DNA of 6,616 nt from Candidatus Methylomirabilota bacterium. GTDB taxonomy: Bacteria > Methylomirabilota > Methylomirabilia > Methylomirabilales > CSP1-5. Of the stretch, positions 1 to 6,528 are shown piece by piece (the stretch's first letter is position 1; each line of letters starts with the position of its first letter). Below the pieces are notes generated by a model. That model saw only the letters and a program-made list of their open reading frames with translations, was not told the origin of the DNA and did no database searches. The stretch covers positions 1-6,616 of the forward strand of contig JAHFDE010000124.1 in the NCBI GenBank assembly GCA_023249165.1, read 5' to 3'. The position numbers were made by a program, and so were the translations under genes.

Positions 1-539
1 AGACGCCGGTTGCCTGGCACGGCCCGGCTCAGCAAGAGAGCTTCATCTGGCGAGGGATGATGGAGGTGAATGCCCTGCGAGAGTTTCTGGCGGATACCGC
101 ATGGGGGGAACTCGACGTCTTACTGGCAGACCTCCCACCGGGAACAGACCGGATTGCTCACCTGACCGGTCTCATTCCTGATCTCACCGGCTGCCTCGTC
201 GTCACTGTGCCATCCGAGGTCTCGCACCTCATTGTCAAGAAGGCGGTGAGTGCCGTGCGCGACGCCCGGTGGGCGCCGACCCTGGGGCTGGTCGAGAACA
301 TGGGGCGATTCACCTGCAAGCACTGCGGCGCATCCGAGGCGATGTTCCCGGGGGGCGACACGCGCGCGATGGCGACCGCCATGGGGATCCCATTTCTCGG
401 CAGCATCGACTTCGATCCCCGGCTCGCCGCCGCGTCGGATCGTGGCGTCCCCTTCGTGCTGAGCCATCCCGATACGCCGGCCGCCGAGGGGCTCGCCCGG
501 ATCGCACGGACGATTCTCGGCTGGGTGGAGGCCGTATGA
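1..539 (+). CDS. mrp: Mrp/NBP35 (ApbC)-family iron-sulfur cluster carrier ATPase, 3' part
   Basis: The reading frame is open from base 3, so the gene begins upstream of the window; the ATG at 57 is internal. Seen: an FIWRG segment, then WGELDVLLADLPPGT, matching the Mrp region after the deviant Walker A (which lies outside the window), then VENMGRFTCKHCG with the CxxC pair (bases 315-326) that bridges an Fe-S cluster in the Mrp dimer, then GGDTRAMATAMGIPFLGSI and a C-terminal helix. Family knowledge: these cytosolic P-loop ATPases bind Fe-S clusters and pass them to apoproteins. Odd point: most family members read PPGTGD where this one reads PPGTDR. The stop overlaps the next start (ATGA), so the two are probably translationally coupled. 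An Fe-S carrier near a cytochrome cluster is plausible but not proof of a shared task. Family assignment is secure; exact client unknown. Confidence 0.93.
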   Translation, partial: TPVAWHGPAQQESFIWRGMMEVNALREFLADTAWGELDVLLADLPPGTDRIAHLTGLIPDLTGCLVVTVPSEVSHLIVKKAVSAVRDARWAPTLGLVENMGRFTCKHCGASEAMFPGGDTRAMATAMGIPFLGSIDFDPRLAAASDRGVPFVLSHPDTPAAEGLARIARTILGWVEAV

Positions 540-1168
540 AATTCCTCTGTGTCTCGTGTGACACGCAGATGAAGCTCGAGGAGACCACGGGGCCGGTGGA
601 AGGGTCCCTCAGCGTGAACTTCGCCTGTCCGAGCTGCGCCCACCGGATCGCCCTGCTCACCAACCCGGGGGAGACCCAGCTCGTCCGGGCCCTGGATGTG
701 AAAATTGGCGGCCGCAGCAGTCCAGTGGAGCCCTGGGAGTTCGTCAGGACCATGCTGGCGGTCAGGGGCGAGGATGTGGCGGCACGCGAAGAGGGCTCAA
801 CCCCCTCGACTGAGCCTTCGTCCCGAGACTTCGGCGAGACTTCGGCGAGCGGTTCGGCCGAGCAGTTCGGCCCTGAGCTCACTGCCGAAGGGCTCACCGT
901 CGAGGCCTCAGTCGAACCGCTCAGTCGAGACGCTCAGGCCGAGGGGCCCGGCGCAGGTCCCCGGTGTCCCTTCTCGGCCGTGGCGAACCGTGCGGCCGAG
1001 GCGGCCTCTCTGACGTGGGACCCGTCGGCGGAGGAGCGCCTTGAGCGCGTTCCCGACTTCATTCGGCCGATGGCCCGCCAGGGCATCGAGCGCTTTGCCG
1101 TCGAGCGTGGATACAGGCGGATCACCGAAGAGGTCATCGACGAAGTGCGAGGGACCCTCGGCTTCTGA
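536..1168 (+). CDS. Zinc-ribbon protein with C-terminal PCP_red-like domain
   Basis: This 210-residue cytosolic protein starts at the ATG overlapping the mrp stop; GGAGG at 527-531 precedes it by four bases. The frame is open much further upstream, but that part only shadows mrp. Residues 5-34 carry two CxxC pairs (C5/C8, C31/C34), a zinc-ribbon layout. Residues about 85-140 form a low-complexity Ser/Glu/Ala-rich linker encoded by repeats. Residues about 161-207 (LTWDPSAEERLERVPDFIRP then GIERFAVERGYRRITEEVIDEV) resemble the PCP_red domain at the C-terminus of the light-independent protochlorophyllide reductase B subunit. In the family, such stand-alone domains also occur in non-phototrophs next to Fe-S proteins, and their role is not established. 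I infer an accessory function with the Mrp carrier, perhaps Fe-S or redox enzyme maturation. There is no sign of chlorophyll synthesis genes here. Confidence 0.85.
   Translation: MKFLCVSCDTQMKLEETTGPVEGSLSVNFACPSCAHRIALLTNPGETQLVRALDVKIGGRSSPVEPWEFVRTMLAVRGEDVAAREEGSTPSTEPSSRDFGETSASGSAEQFGPELTAEGLTVEASVEPLSRDAQAEGPGAGPRCPFSAVANRAAEAASLTWDPSAEERLERVPDFIRPMARQGIERFAVERGYRRITEEVIDEVRGTLGF
805..940 (+). repeat. Repeat cluster inside the linker of the zinc-ribbon gene
   Basis: Seen directly: GAGACTTCGGC occurs twice in tandem (825-835, 836-846). Two 13-base units follow, GAGCGGTTCGGCC (847-859) and GAGCAGTTCGGCC (860-872), differing at one base. CTCGACTGAG (805-814) is the exact inverted copy of CTCAGTCGAG (920-929), and a further direct copy of CTCAGTCGA lies at 907-915, 13 bases away. 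TGAGCCTTCG (811-820) also pairs with CGAAGGGCTCA (886-896) with one extra base. The whole therefore looks like an imperfect palindromic element read through in frame. It coincides with the poorly structured linker between the two domains. The style resembles the TTCGAC/CTCAGTCGA palindromes dispersed between genes in several GC-rich bacteria; that likeness is from memory and untested. Confidence 0.7.
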
Positions 1169-1182
1169 TCTCCCCTGTAGGC

Positions 1183-1261
1183 AGACTAGAGACTGGAGAC
1201 TAGAGACGAGAATCCTGGAACACGTGCAGTCTCCTGTCTCCAGTCTCTCAGCTCCAGTCTC
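1183..1261. repeat. Facing arrays of a 7-base repeat (inverted heptamer arrays)
   Basis: The left array 1183-1210 is four consecutive heptamers: AGACTAG, AGACTGG, AGACTAG, AGACGAG. The right array 1227-1261 is five heptamers of the complementary type: CAGTCTC, CTGTCTC, CAGTCTC, TCAGCTC, CAGTCTC. A 16-base spacer (1211-1226) separates them. AGAGACTGGAGAC (1188-1200) is an exact inverted match to GTCTCCAGTCTCT (1236-1248), so transcript or DNA could fold into a long hairpin or slip between registers. It fills most of the 109-base gap between the zinc-ribbon gene and the bd-like oxidase gene. It could act as a transcription barrier or RNA-stability element, or simply be a dispersed genomic repeat. 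No U-rich tract follows the right arm, so it is not a standard intrinsic terminator. Confidence 0.85.
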
Positions 1262-1277
1262 TCTTGGCTGATTGCTG

Positions 1278-3032
1278 ATGGCTCAACGCTTACACATGGG
1301 GAAGCGCCAGGGACGAGAAAGAAGACTGACCGGAGGGGTGGCCCTTCCCCTCCTCGGGGTCTTCCTCCTGGCTGCCGGGGCGGCCTGGGCCCAGGGGGCC
1401 CCCGGGGGCGAGACGGAGGCCTATCGGAGCTTTCCCCTGATCGGGAGCCGCCTGGCGGTGTGGGGCGCCGCGCAACTCCACTTGAACTTTGCGGCGTTCA
1501 TCCTCGGTGTCCCCATGTTCGCCATCATCGTCGAGTTTATCGGCTGGCGGACGCAGGATGCGCGCTACGATTGGCTCGCCCGGCAGTTCATGAAGCTCAC
1601 CTTCGTCGCCTACTCTGCCACCGCCCTCCTGGGAGGCCTGCTGACCTTCGTCTTCATCACCCTCTATCCCCGCTTCTTTGGCTACCTGGCCGGGATCTTT
1701 GGGCCGACCATGTGGGTGTACGCGGGCCTCTTCTTCGTCGAGACGTTCACGCTGTACCTCTATTACTATGGCTGGGACTGGCTCAGCGGGCCGCGGAAAG
1801 GGATCCACCTGGGCCTGGGGGTCCTCCTCAACATCTGGGGGACGATCCTCATGTTTGTGGCCAACGCCTGGCTCACGTTCATGATGTCACCCAGCGGGGT
1901 GGACGAGGCGGGCAAGCTCACCAGCCTGTGGGGTGCGATCTATAACCCCACGTGGATGCCGATCAATGTCCATCGGCTGATCGCCAACATCACCTTCGGG
2001 GGCGCCATTGCGGCCGCCTACGCCGCGTTCCGTTTCCTCGGGGCCCGCACCGACGAGGAACGCGCCCAGTACGACTGGATGGGGTATGTGGGGAACTTCG
2101 TGGCGGTCTCGTCCCTGCTCTTCCTGCCGTTCGCCGGCTACTGGCTGGGCCGCGAGATCTACGCCTTCAACCAGACCTTGGGGATCACCATGATGGGCGG
2201 ATTCATGTCCTGGCTCTGGGTGGTCCAGGCCATTCTGATCGGGGTGCTCTTTATCGGTTCGAACTACTACCTCTGGCTCGGGATGGAGCGGATCCCCGGC
2301 TCGGAGCGCTATCGATCGTATATTCCATACCTGGTCATGATCCTGGCAGCGGGGTTTATCGTGTGGGCCACGCCGCGAAGCATGGTGGCGACGCTGGAGG
2401 AGGCCAGGGCCATGGGAGGGACTCACCACCCGGTCCTCGGCGTGCTGGGCGTCATGTCGGCCAAGAACACCGCCGTCAATTTGATGATCCTGACCACTTT
2501 TGTCTCGTTCCTCCTCTACCGGCGGGCCAACCGCGTCGCCACCGTATCCTGGGTCCGGTCCGGCATGACAGCCCAGTGGATCATCATGGGGGTGGCCGCG
2601 GCGGTCGTGACCTTCTACGGCGTGTACGGTTACTTCGTGGAGTCCATTGTCCGGATCGGGTTCTCCGTCTACCAGGTGCTGTCGGTGCTCGCGGCCATCG
2701 TCTGTGTCATGGCCATCGACATCCCGATGTTCCGGCGAGCGCGCTCCACCGGAGCGATCCGCTGGGGGCAGATCGCCCCGCGCTCCCAGTACGTCTTGAT
2801 CCTGCTGGCCGTCAGCTTCACATGGCTCATGGGGCTTATGGGTTTCGCCCGCTCGGGCATCCGCCAACACTGGCATGTCTACGGCATCCTCCGGGACACC
2901 TCCCCCGAGGCGGTGACGCCGGCCTTGGGGTACGCGGCCAACATGATCACCGCCGTCACGGCGATCTTCCTCGCCTTCCTTGTCCTCATCTTCTGGTTGG
3001 GGGGGCTCGGGGAAAGGGGAGCGAAAGGATAG
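1278..3032 (+). CDS. Cytochrome bd-like oxidase subunit I (CydA-like, cytochrome c-linked type)
   Basis: This predicted 584-residue inner-membrane protein has a basic N-terminus, a signal-like segment (about 21-38, AAWA then Q) and roughly 13 further membrane helices. The CydA relationship is visible in VETFTLYLYYYGWDWLSG (about 154-171) and in LMFVANAWL (191-199), which match the ESTFVGLFFFGWDRL and ILVANGW segments of E. coli CydA. H68 (AQLHLNF) and H232 (INVHRLI) fit the positions of E. coli H19 and H186, heme ligands. E155 matches E107, but the E99 position appears to be valine. The quinol loop between the H186 and M393 regions (GRQPW motif) is missing; M305, M306 or M310 may be the methionine ligand. 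About four extra helices follow, with HH at 383-384 and HWH at 531-533. No cydB is adjacent. Inferred role: terminal reductase taking electrons from the cytochromes c encoded next. Start is uncertain: ATG 1278 or ATG 1296, neither with a clear ribosome site; TTG 1272 is also in frame. Confidence 0.85.
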   Translation: MAQRLHMGKRQGRERRLTGGVALPLLGVFLLAAGAAWAQGAPGGETEAYRSFPLIGSRLAVWGAAQLHLNFAAFILGVPMFAIIVEFIGWRTQDARYDWLARQFMKLTFVAYSATALLGGLLTFVFITLYPRFFGYLAGIFGPTMWVYAGLFFVETFTLYLYYYGWDWLSGPRKGIHLGLGVLLNIWGTILMFVANAWLTFMMSPSGVDEAGKLTSLWGAIYNPTWMPINVHRLIANITFGGAIAAAYAAFRFLGARTDEERAQYDWMGYVGNFVAVSSLLFLPFAGYWLGREIYAFNQTLGITMMGGFMSWLWVVQAILIGVLFIGSNYYLWLGMERIPGSERYRSYIPYLVMILAAGFIVWATPRSMVATLEEARAMGGTHHPVLGVLGVMSAKNTAVNLMILTTFVSFLLYRRANRVATVSWVRSGMTAQWIIMGVAAAVVTFYGVYGYFVESIVRIGFSVYQVLSVLAAIVCVMAIDIPMFRRARSTGAIRWGQIAPRSQYVLILLAVSFTWLMGLMGFARSGIRQHWHVYGILRDTSPEAVTPALGYAANMITAVTAIFLAFLVLIFWLGGLGERGAKG

Positions 3033-3039
3033 AACCCCC

Positions 3040-3885
3040 ATGCGCGTGCCGCTCATCGTCAAGGTTGGGACCTTCGCGTTAGCGGTGATGGGCGTCTATG
3101 CCTACTACGCGAACTCGATCCCCCAGATCCAGTCCACACTCCCCGAGGAACTCTCCCTGGAAGGCGGAAATGTGACGCCGGAGCAACTCGTCAAAGCGGG
3201 CGAGGGAATCTTCAAGGGGAAGGGGACGTGCGAGATCTGCCACCGGATCGGCCAGAAGGGGACCCGTGCCCCCGACCTGGCCGGGATTGGCGCGACGGCG
3301 GCCAAGCGGAAGCCCGGGATGAGCGCGAAGGCCTACATTATCGAGTCCCTGCTCGATCCTAGGGCTTATCTGGTGGAGGGCTACCCCGGCATCATGCCGA
3401 AGGTGGACCGGCCTCCCATTGGGCTGAACCGCTCTGAGCTGTGGGCCACTGTCGCCTTCCTCCAGTCCATGGCCGGGACGGTGGACGTGAAGCTGGACGA
3501 CATCCCGAAGACCGCTGGTGCGGTCGTTGCGGCTGAGGGGGCCGCCCAGGGTGCCGAGCTGAAGCTGCCCGGCGATCCCAAGGCCGGCCAGGTGGTCTTC
3601 ATGGGGAAGGGCGCCTGCATCGCCTGCCACAAGGCCGGCGCCATCGGCGCCTCACCCATTGGACCGGACCTCTCCCAGATTGCCAAGATCCAGACCCCCG
3701 AGTACATCATGGCCAAGATCCTGGACCCTGCCGGGATGGGAACGATGGCGGGCTATCCGCCCAACATGATGCCCCCGACCCTCGGCCAGACCCTGACCGC
3801 CAAAGAGTATATCGACCTGGTCTCGTTCCTCCTCACCCTCAAGGGTGAGGCTGCGGCTCAAGCCCCCGCCGCGAGCAAACAATGA
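3040..3885 (+). CDS. Membrane-anchored diheme cytochrome c
   Basis: This 281-residue protein starts at ATG 3040, seven bases after the oxidase stop, with AAAGGA at 3024-3029 as the likely ribosome site. An uncleaved N-terminal helix (about residues 4-22, LIVKVGTFALAVMGVYAYY) should anchor it, with the rest in the periplasm. There are two cytochrome c domains: CEICH at 64-68 with likely axial M119 (GIMPK), and CIACH at 193-197 with likely axial M243 or M244 (NMMPP). Each domain ends in the usual C-terminal helix (ELWATVAFLQSM; EYIDLVSFLLTL). The linker at about 160-180 and the tail are alanine-rich. Tight spacing and the 4-base overlap with the next gene indicate one transcript. The likely job is passing electrons between the triheme protein and the bd-like oxidase, perhaps standing in for the missing second subunit. 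The two-heme assignment is secure; the partner is inferred. Confidence 0.93.
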   Translation: MRVPLIVKVGTFALAVMGVYAYYANSIPQIQSTLPEELSLEGGNVTPEQLVKAGEGIFKGKGTCEICHRIGQKGTRAPDLAGIGATAAKRKPGMSAKAYIIESLLDPRAYLVEGYPGIMPKVDRPPIGLNRSELWATVAFLQSMAGTVDVKLDDIPKTAGAVVAAEGAAQGAELKLPGDPKAGQVVFMGKGACIACHKAGAIGASPIGPDLSQIAKIQTPEYIMAKILDPAGMGTMAGYPPNMMPPTLGQTLTAKEYIDLVSFLLTLKGEAAAQAPAASKQ

Positions 3886-6083
3886 GCCTCCTCCGGTCGA
3901 AGTTTCTCCACGCGGCGCTGGTTCTGCTGGTCACATTCCTTTTCTTCCGATTCGGGATCCGACCGCCGGCGCCCTGGAGCGTGCTCAAGCTGTACATGGC
4001 CATCGTGCTCGCCGCGGTCCTGGTCTATGTTTCGTCTGATTCCGATTCGTGGCGGGCCTTCCTCGCCCCCGTCCGCTCCACGCTGGCGGACGATTCGAAG
4101 CGCCCGATCCGGTTTGCCGTGATGGTCCTAGTGCCGAGCTTCTTCGGCTACTACGCCTACACGCAGGCGGCGGCGAAGGTCGAGGCGCCTGCGGAGTTGC
4201 GCGCGGTCCATCCGGCCCCTCCGGCGTCGATCTCCTTCAGGCGGAAGACCATCGACATCCAGGGGCTCGAGAACCCCCTTCGGAAGGACGCCGCCAACTT
4301 CAACAAGTATGTGGCGGAGGGCGCGGTGATCTACGTCAAGAACTGCCTGTTCTGCCACGGCGACAACCTGGATGGTGCCGGCCACTTCGCCCACGCCTTC
4401 AATCCGCCCCCTGCCAACTTTACGGACCCGGGGACCATCGCCATGCTGCAGGAGGCCTTCCTCTTCTGGCGGATCGCCAAGGGCGGGCCGGGTCTGCCGA
4501 AGGAGTCCACGCCCTGGAACTCGGTCATGCCTGCCTGGGAGGATCGGTTGACTGAGGAAGAGATCTGGAAGGTGATCCTGTACCTGTACGACGCCACGGG
4601 CTACCAGCCGCGGCGCTGGGAGGCTGCTGCGCTGGCCCCTGCTCTCCTTCGTCGGGAGGCGACGGGACTTTCGAGCCCGGCGGAGGCGCAGCAGCCCGGC
4701 GACGCCACCGCGGGGAAGGCGATCTACGATAAGAAATGCGCCGTCTGCCACGGCGCCGAGGGGAAGGGGGATGGCCCGGGGGCGGTCCAGCTCGATCCCA
4801 GACCGCGCGACTTCACCAGAGGCCTGTACAAAATCCGCACGAGCCCTTCGGGGAACGCGCCGACGGACCAGGACCTGTTCAAGATCATGACCGAGGGCAT
4901 GCCGGGAACATCAATGCCGGCGTGGAACGTCCTTCCTGAAAGGGACCGGTGGAACCTGGTCGCCTATCTCAAGACCTTTGCCCCGGACAAGTTCAAGGAG
5001 CCGCCGAAGGTGGCGGATCTCCCAAAAGAGGTGGTCTCTTCCAAGGGGTCCATCGCCCGAGGGAAAGAAATGTTCGAGGCGATTGAGTGCAACAAATGCC
5101 ACGGCAACGGGGGGCGGGGCGATGGCCCTTCAGCGCCCGAGCTCAAGGACGACTGGGGAAACCCCATACGTCCGGCCAATCTCACCAAGGTCTGGGAGTT
5201 CCGGGGAGGGGGGAGCACCAGGCAGATTGCCACCCGGCTGGTGACTGGCCTGATGGGGACCCCCATGCCGTCATTCGCGGACGCCGTCGAGGGCCCCGAG
5301 GACATCTGGCACCTCGCCAATTACGTCAGGTCGCTTGGGCCGGAGGGACCCAATTTCGCCACGATCCTCCCGGTTGAGGCTGTGCAGGGAGAGATCCCCG
5401 ACGATGTCAACACTTCATTCTGGCTTGACCGGGCCCCAGCCAACTTCGCGCTGGCCGGCCAGGTGGTCGTGGACCCTCGGAACTTCACTCCCTCCATCGA
5501 CATGATCGCGGTTCGGGCGGTCTATTCGGAGACCGAGATCGCCTTCCACCTCACCTGGGATGACCCCACAGCCTCCAAGCCGGATCCGGGGGGCAAGACG
5601 TTCGCTGACCAAGTGGCCCTCCAGTTTCCCGCCAGGCTCCTCGAGGGGACGGAGCGTCCGTACATCCTCATGGGGGCGAGCGCCAATCCGGTCTACCTTC
5701 TGCGGTGGATGTCCGACGGTCGGGTGGGGGAGGCGAACGCCACCGGGATAGGCAAGCTCGTCCCACAGAAGGGGGACGTGGTCCAGGCCAAGGGGAAGGT
5801 CCTGTTCACGGACGGTCAGTACCGCCTGGTGATTAAGCGCCCAAGAGTGACCAAGGACGCGAGCGATCTCGAGTTTCCGGTCGGTCGGTTCCTCCCGGTG
5901 GCCTTTATGGCCTGGGATGGGGGCAACGGGGAGGTGGGGAGCAAAATGTCACTCTCCTCCTGGTACTACCTTTATCTCGAGCCACCGCCGTCCAGAGCGC
6001 GCTGGGTCTATCCGCCCCTGGTGGCCCTTGGCGTCCTTGGACTGGAGCTGTGGGGGCTCCGGTGGGCCCGGCGTCGGGCGTAA
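3882..6083 (+). CDS. Membrane triheme cytochrome c fused to an EB_dh-type heme b domain
   Basis: This 733-residue protein starts at the ATG overlapping the previous stop (ATGA); no ribosome site is evident, so coupling is likely. Three membrane helices lie near 8-26, 32-52 and 74-93. Three cytochrome c domains follow: CLFCH 155-159 with M216, CAVCH 286-290 with M345, CNKCH 403-407 with M462, each axial methionine in an MPAW or MPSF context. From about 505 to 695 the protein resembles the ethylbenzene dehydrogenase gamma-subunit family (LDRAPANFAL, then AVYSETEIAFHLTWDDP, FADQVALQFP, PYILMGASANPVYLLRW). In that family heme b is held by Met and Lys; M597 (ILMG) and K652 (VIKRP) are candidates. 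A final helix at about 708-726 is followed by a basic tail (WARRRA). EB_dh domains normally serve as gamma subunits of type II DMSO-reductase-family molybdoenzymes, including nitrite oxidoreductase. Here the domain is fused to c-type hemes in a bd-like oxidase operon, suggesting a four-heme electron conduit. Domain calls are strong; partners are inferred. Confidence 0.88.
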   Translation: MSLLRSKFLHAALVLLVTFLFFRFGIRPPAPWSVLKLYMAIVLAAVLVYVSSDSDSWRAFLAPVRSTLADDSKRPIRFAVMVLVPSFFGYYAYTQAAAKVEAPAELRAVHPAPPASISFRRKTIDIQGLENPLRKDAANFNKYVAEGAVIYVKNCLFCHGDNLDGAGHFAHAFNPPPANFTDPGTIAMLQEAFLFWRIAKGGPGLPKESTPWNSVMPAWEDRLTEEEIWKVILYLYDATGYQPRRWEAAALAPALLRREATGLSSPAEAQQPGDATAGKAIYDKKCAVCHGAEGKGDGPGAVQLDPRPRDFTRGLYKIRTSPSGNAPTDQDLFKIMTEGMPGTSMPAWNVLPERDRWNLVAYLKTFAPDKFKEPPKVADLPKEVVSSKGSIARGKEMFEAIECNKCHGNGGRGDGPSAPELKDDWGNPIRPANLTKVWEFRGGGSTRQIATRLVTGLMGTPMPSFADAVEGPEDIWHLANYVRSLGPEGPNFATILPVEAVQGEIPDDVNTSFWLDRAPANFALAGQVVVDPRNFTPSIDMIAVRAVYSETEIAFHLTWDDPTASKPDPGGKTFADQVALQFPARLLEGTERPYILMGASANPVYLLRWMSDGRVGEANATGIGKLVPQKGDVVQAKGKVLFTDGQYRLVIKRPRVTKDASDLEFPVGRFLPVAFMAWDGGNGEVGSKMSLSSWYYLYLEPPPSRARWVYPPLVALGVLGLELWGLRWARRRA

Positions 6084-6112
6084 CGTGACGAGGTATCGTT
6101 CTTCATAACACG

Positions 6113-6117
6113 GGAGG
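6113..6117 (+). promoter_or_regulatory. Ribosome binding site deciding a GTG start
   Basis: GGAGG lies seven bases before GTG 6125 and 13 bases before ATG 6131. The spacing favours the GTG start for the small cytochrome. A weaker GGAG (6117-6120) would suit ATG 6131 at ten bases, so the choice is not absolute. Confidence 0.6.
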
Positions 6118-6124
6118 GAGAGAA

Positions 6125-6493
6125 GTGCGCATGAGCTGGATTGTTTGGCTGGTCGTCGCAGTGGTCCTACTGCCGGGAATCGCGTGGAGTGCCGGAGACG
6201 CGGCGAAAGGGAAGGAGAAGTACCAGGAGCTCTGTGCGGCGTGTCACGGGGCCTCGGGCAAGGGCGACGGCCCGGCGGCGCCCGCCCTGCCGACCAAGCC
6301 CCGTGACCATACTGACGCGGCCTACATGGACAAGCTCACGGATGAGCAAGTGTTCAACATCGTCAAGAGCGGTGGGGCGGCCGCCGGGAAATCACCCCTG
6401 ATGCCTGCGTGGGGAGGCCCACCCCCCAAGCTGAGCGACCAGCAGATCCAGGACCTCGTTGCCTATATCCGGACTCTGGCCGGTGCCAAATAA
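6125..6493 (+). CDS. Small periplasmic monoheme cytochrome c
   Basis: This 122-residue protein starts at GTG 6125. The start is chosen because GGAGG is at ideal distance and because it adds an arginine before the hydrophobic core; ATG 6131 would leave the signal peptide without a positive charge. The signal runs to about residue 21 (VVLLPGIAWSAG), predicted cleaved after WSA. CAACH at 37-41 binds heme c, and M93 in SPLMPAWGG is the likely sixth ligand. HGASGKGDGPAAP and the closing QIQDLVAYIRTLAG helix are typical of class I cytochromes of the c6/cbb3-subunit-III type, and the length is normal. It closely resembles the second heme domain of the triheme protein upstream (same HGA.GKGDGP and MPAW signatures), so the two may share a recent origin. 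Likely a soluble or loosely attached shuttle for the membrane complex encoded just before it, 41 bases away. Confidence 0.93.
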   Translation: MRMSWIVWLVVAVVLLPGIAWSAGDAAKGKEKYQELCAACHGASGKGDGPAAPALPTKPRDHTDAAYMDKLTDEQVFNIVKSGGAAAGKSPLMPAWGGPPPKLSDQQIQDLVAYIRTLAGAK

Positions 6494-6528
6494 TCGGGTC
6501 AATTCTGGGCCCTGGAGGCTTTCAGCCC

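Noticed and set aside
269..535. Upstream extension of the zinc-ribbon protein
   Set aside because: The frame is open there, but it only overlaps mrp in another frame. The ATG at 536 has a ribosome site and places the first CxxC near the N-terminus.
1183..1261. CRISPR array or intrinsic terminator
   Set aside because: The 7-base units lack spacers of CRISPR size, and no U-run follows the inverted arms.
1264..1300. Sigma-70-like promoter just before the oxidase gene
   Set aside because: A TTGGCT and an A/T-containing stretch can be picked out, but neither boxes nor spacing are convincing.
1887..3062. Long 391-codon open frame on the minus strand
   Set aside because: It is antisense to the bd-like oxidase, whose motifs are clear. 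The predicted product is a charged Asp/Gly/His/Arg-rich sequence typical of antisense shadows in GC-rich DNA.
1952..3082. 376-codon open frame in another plus-strand frame
   Set aside because: It overlaps the oxidase and gives an Arg/Gly/His/Pro-rich product with no recognisable domain; a frame shadow.
3040..6493. A nitrite or nitrous oxide reductase among the cytochromes
   Set aside because: No copper-site motifs, no d1-type propeller and no multiheme NrfA signature are seen; the heme domains are ordinary class I cytochromes.
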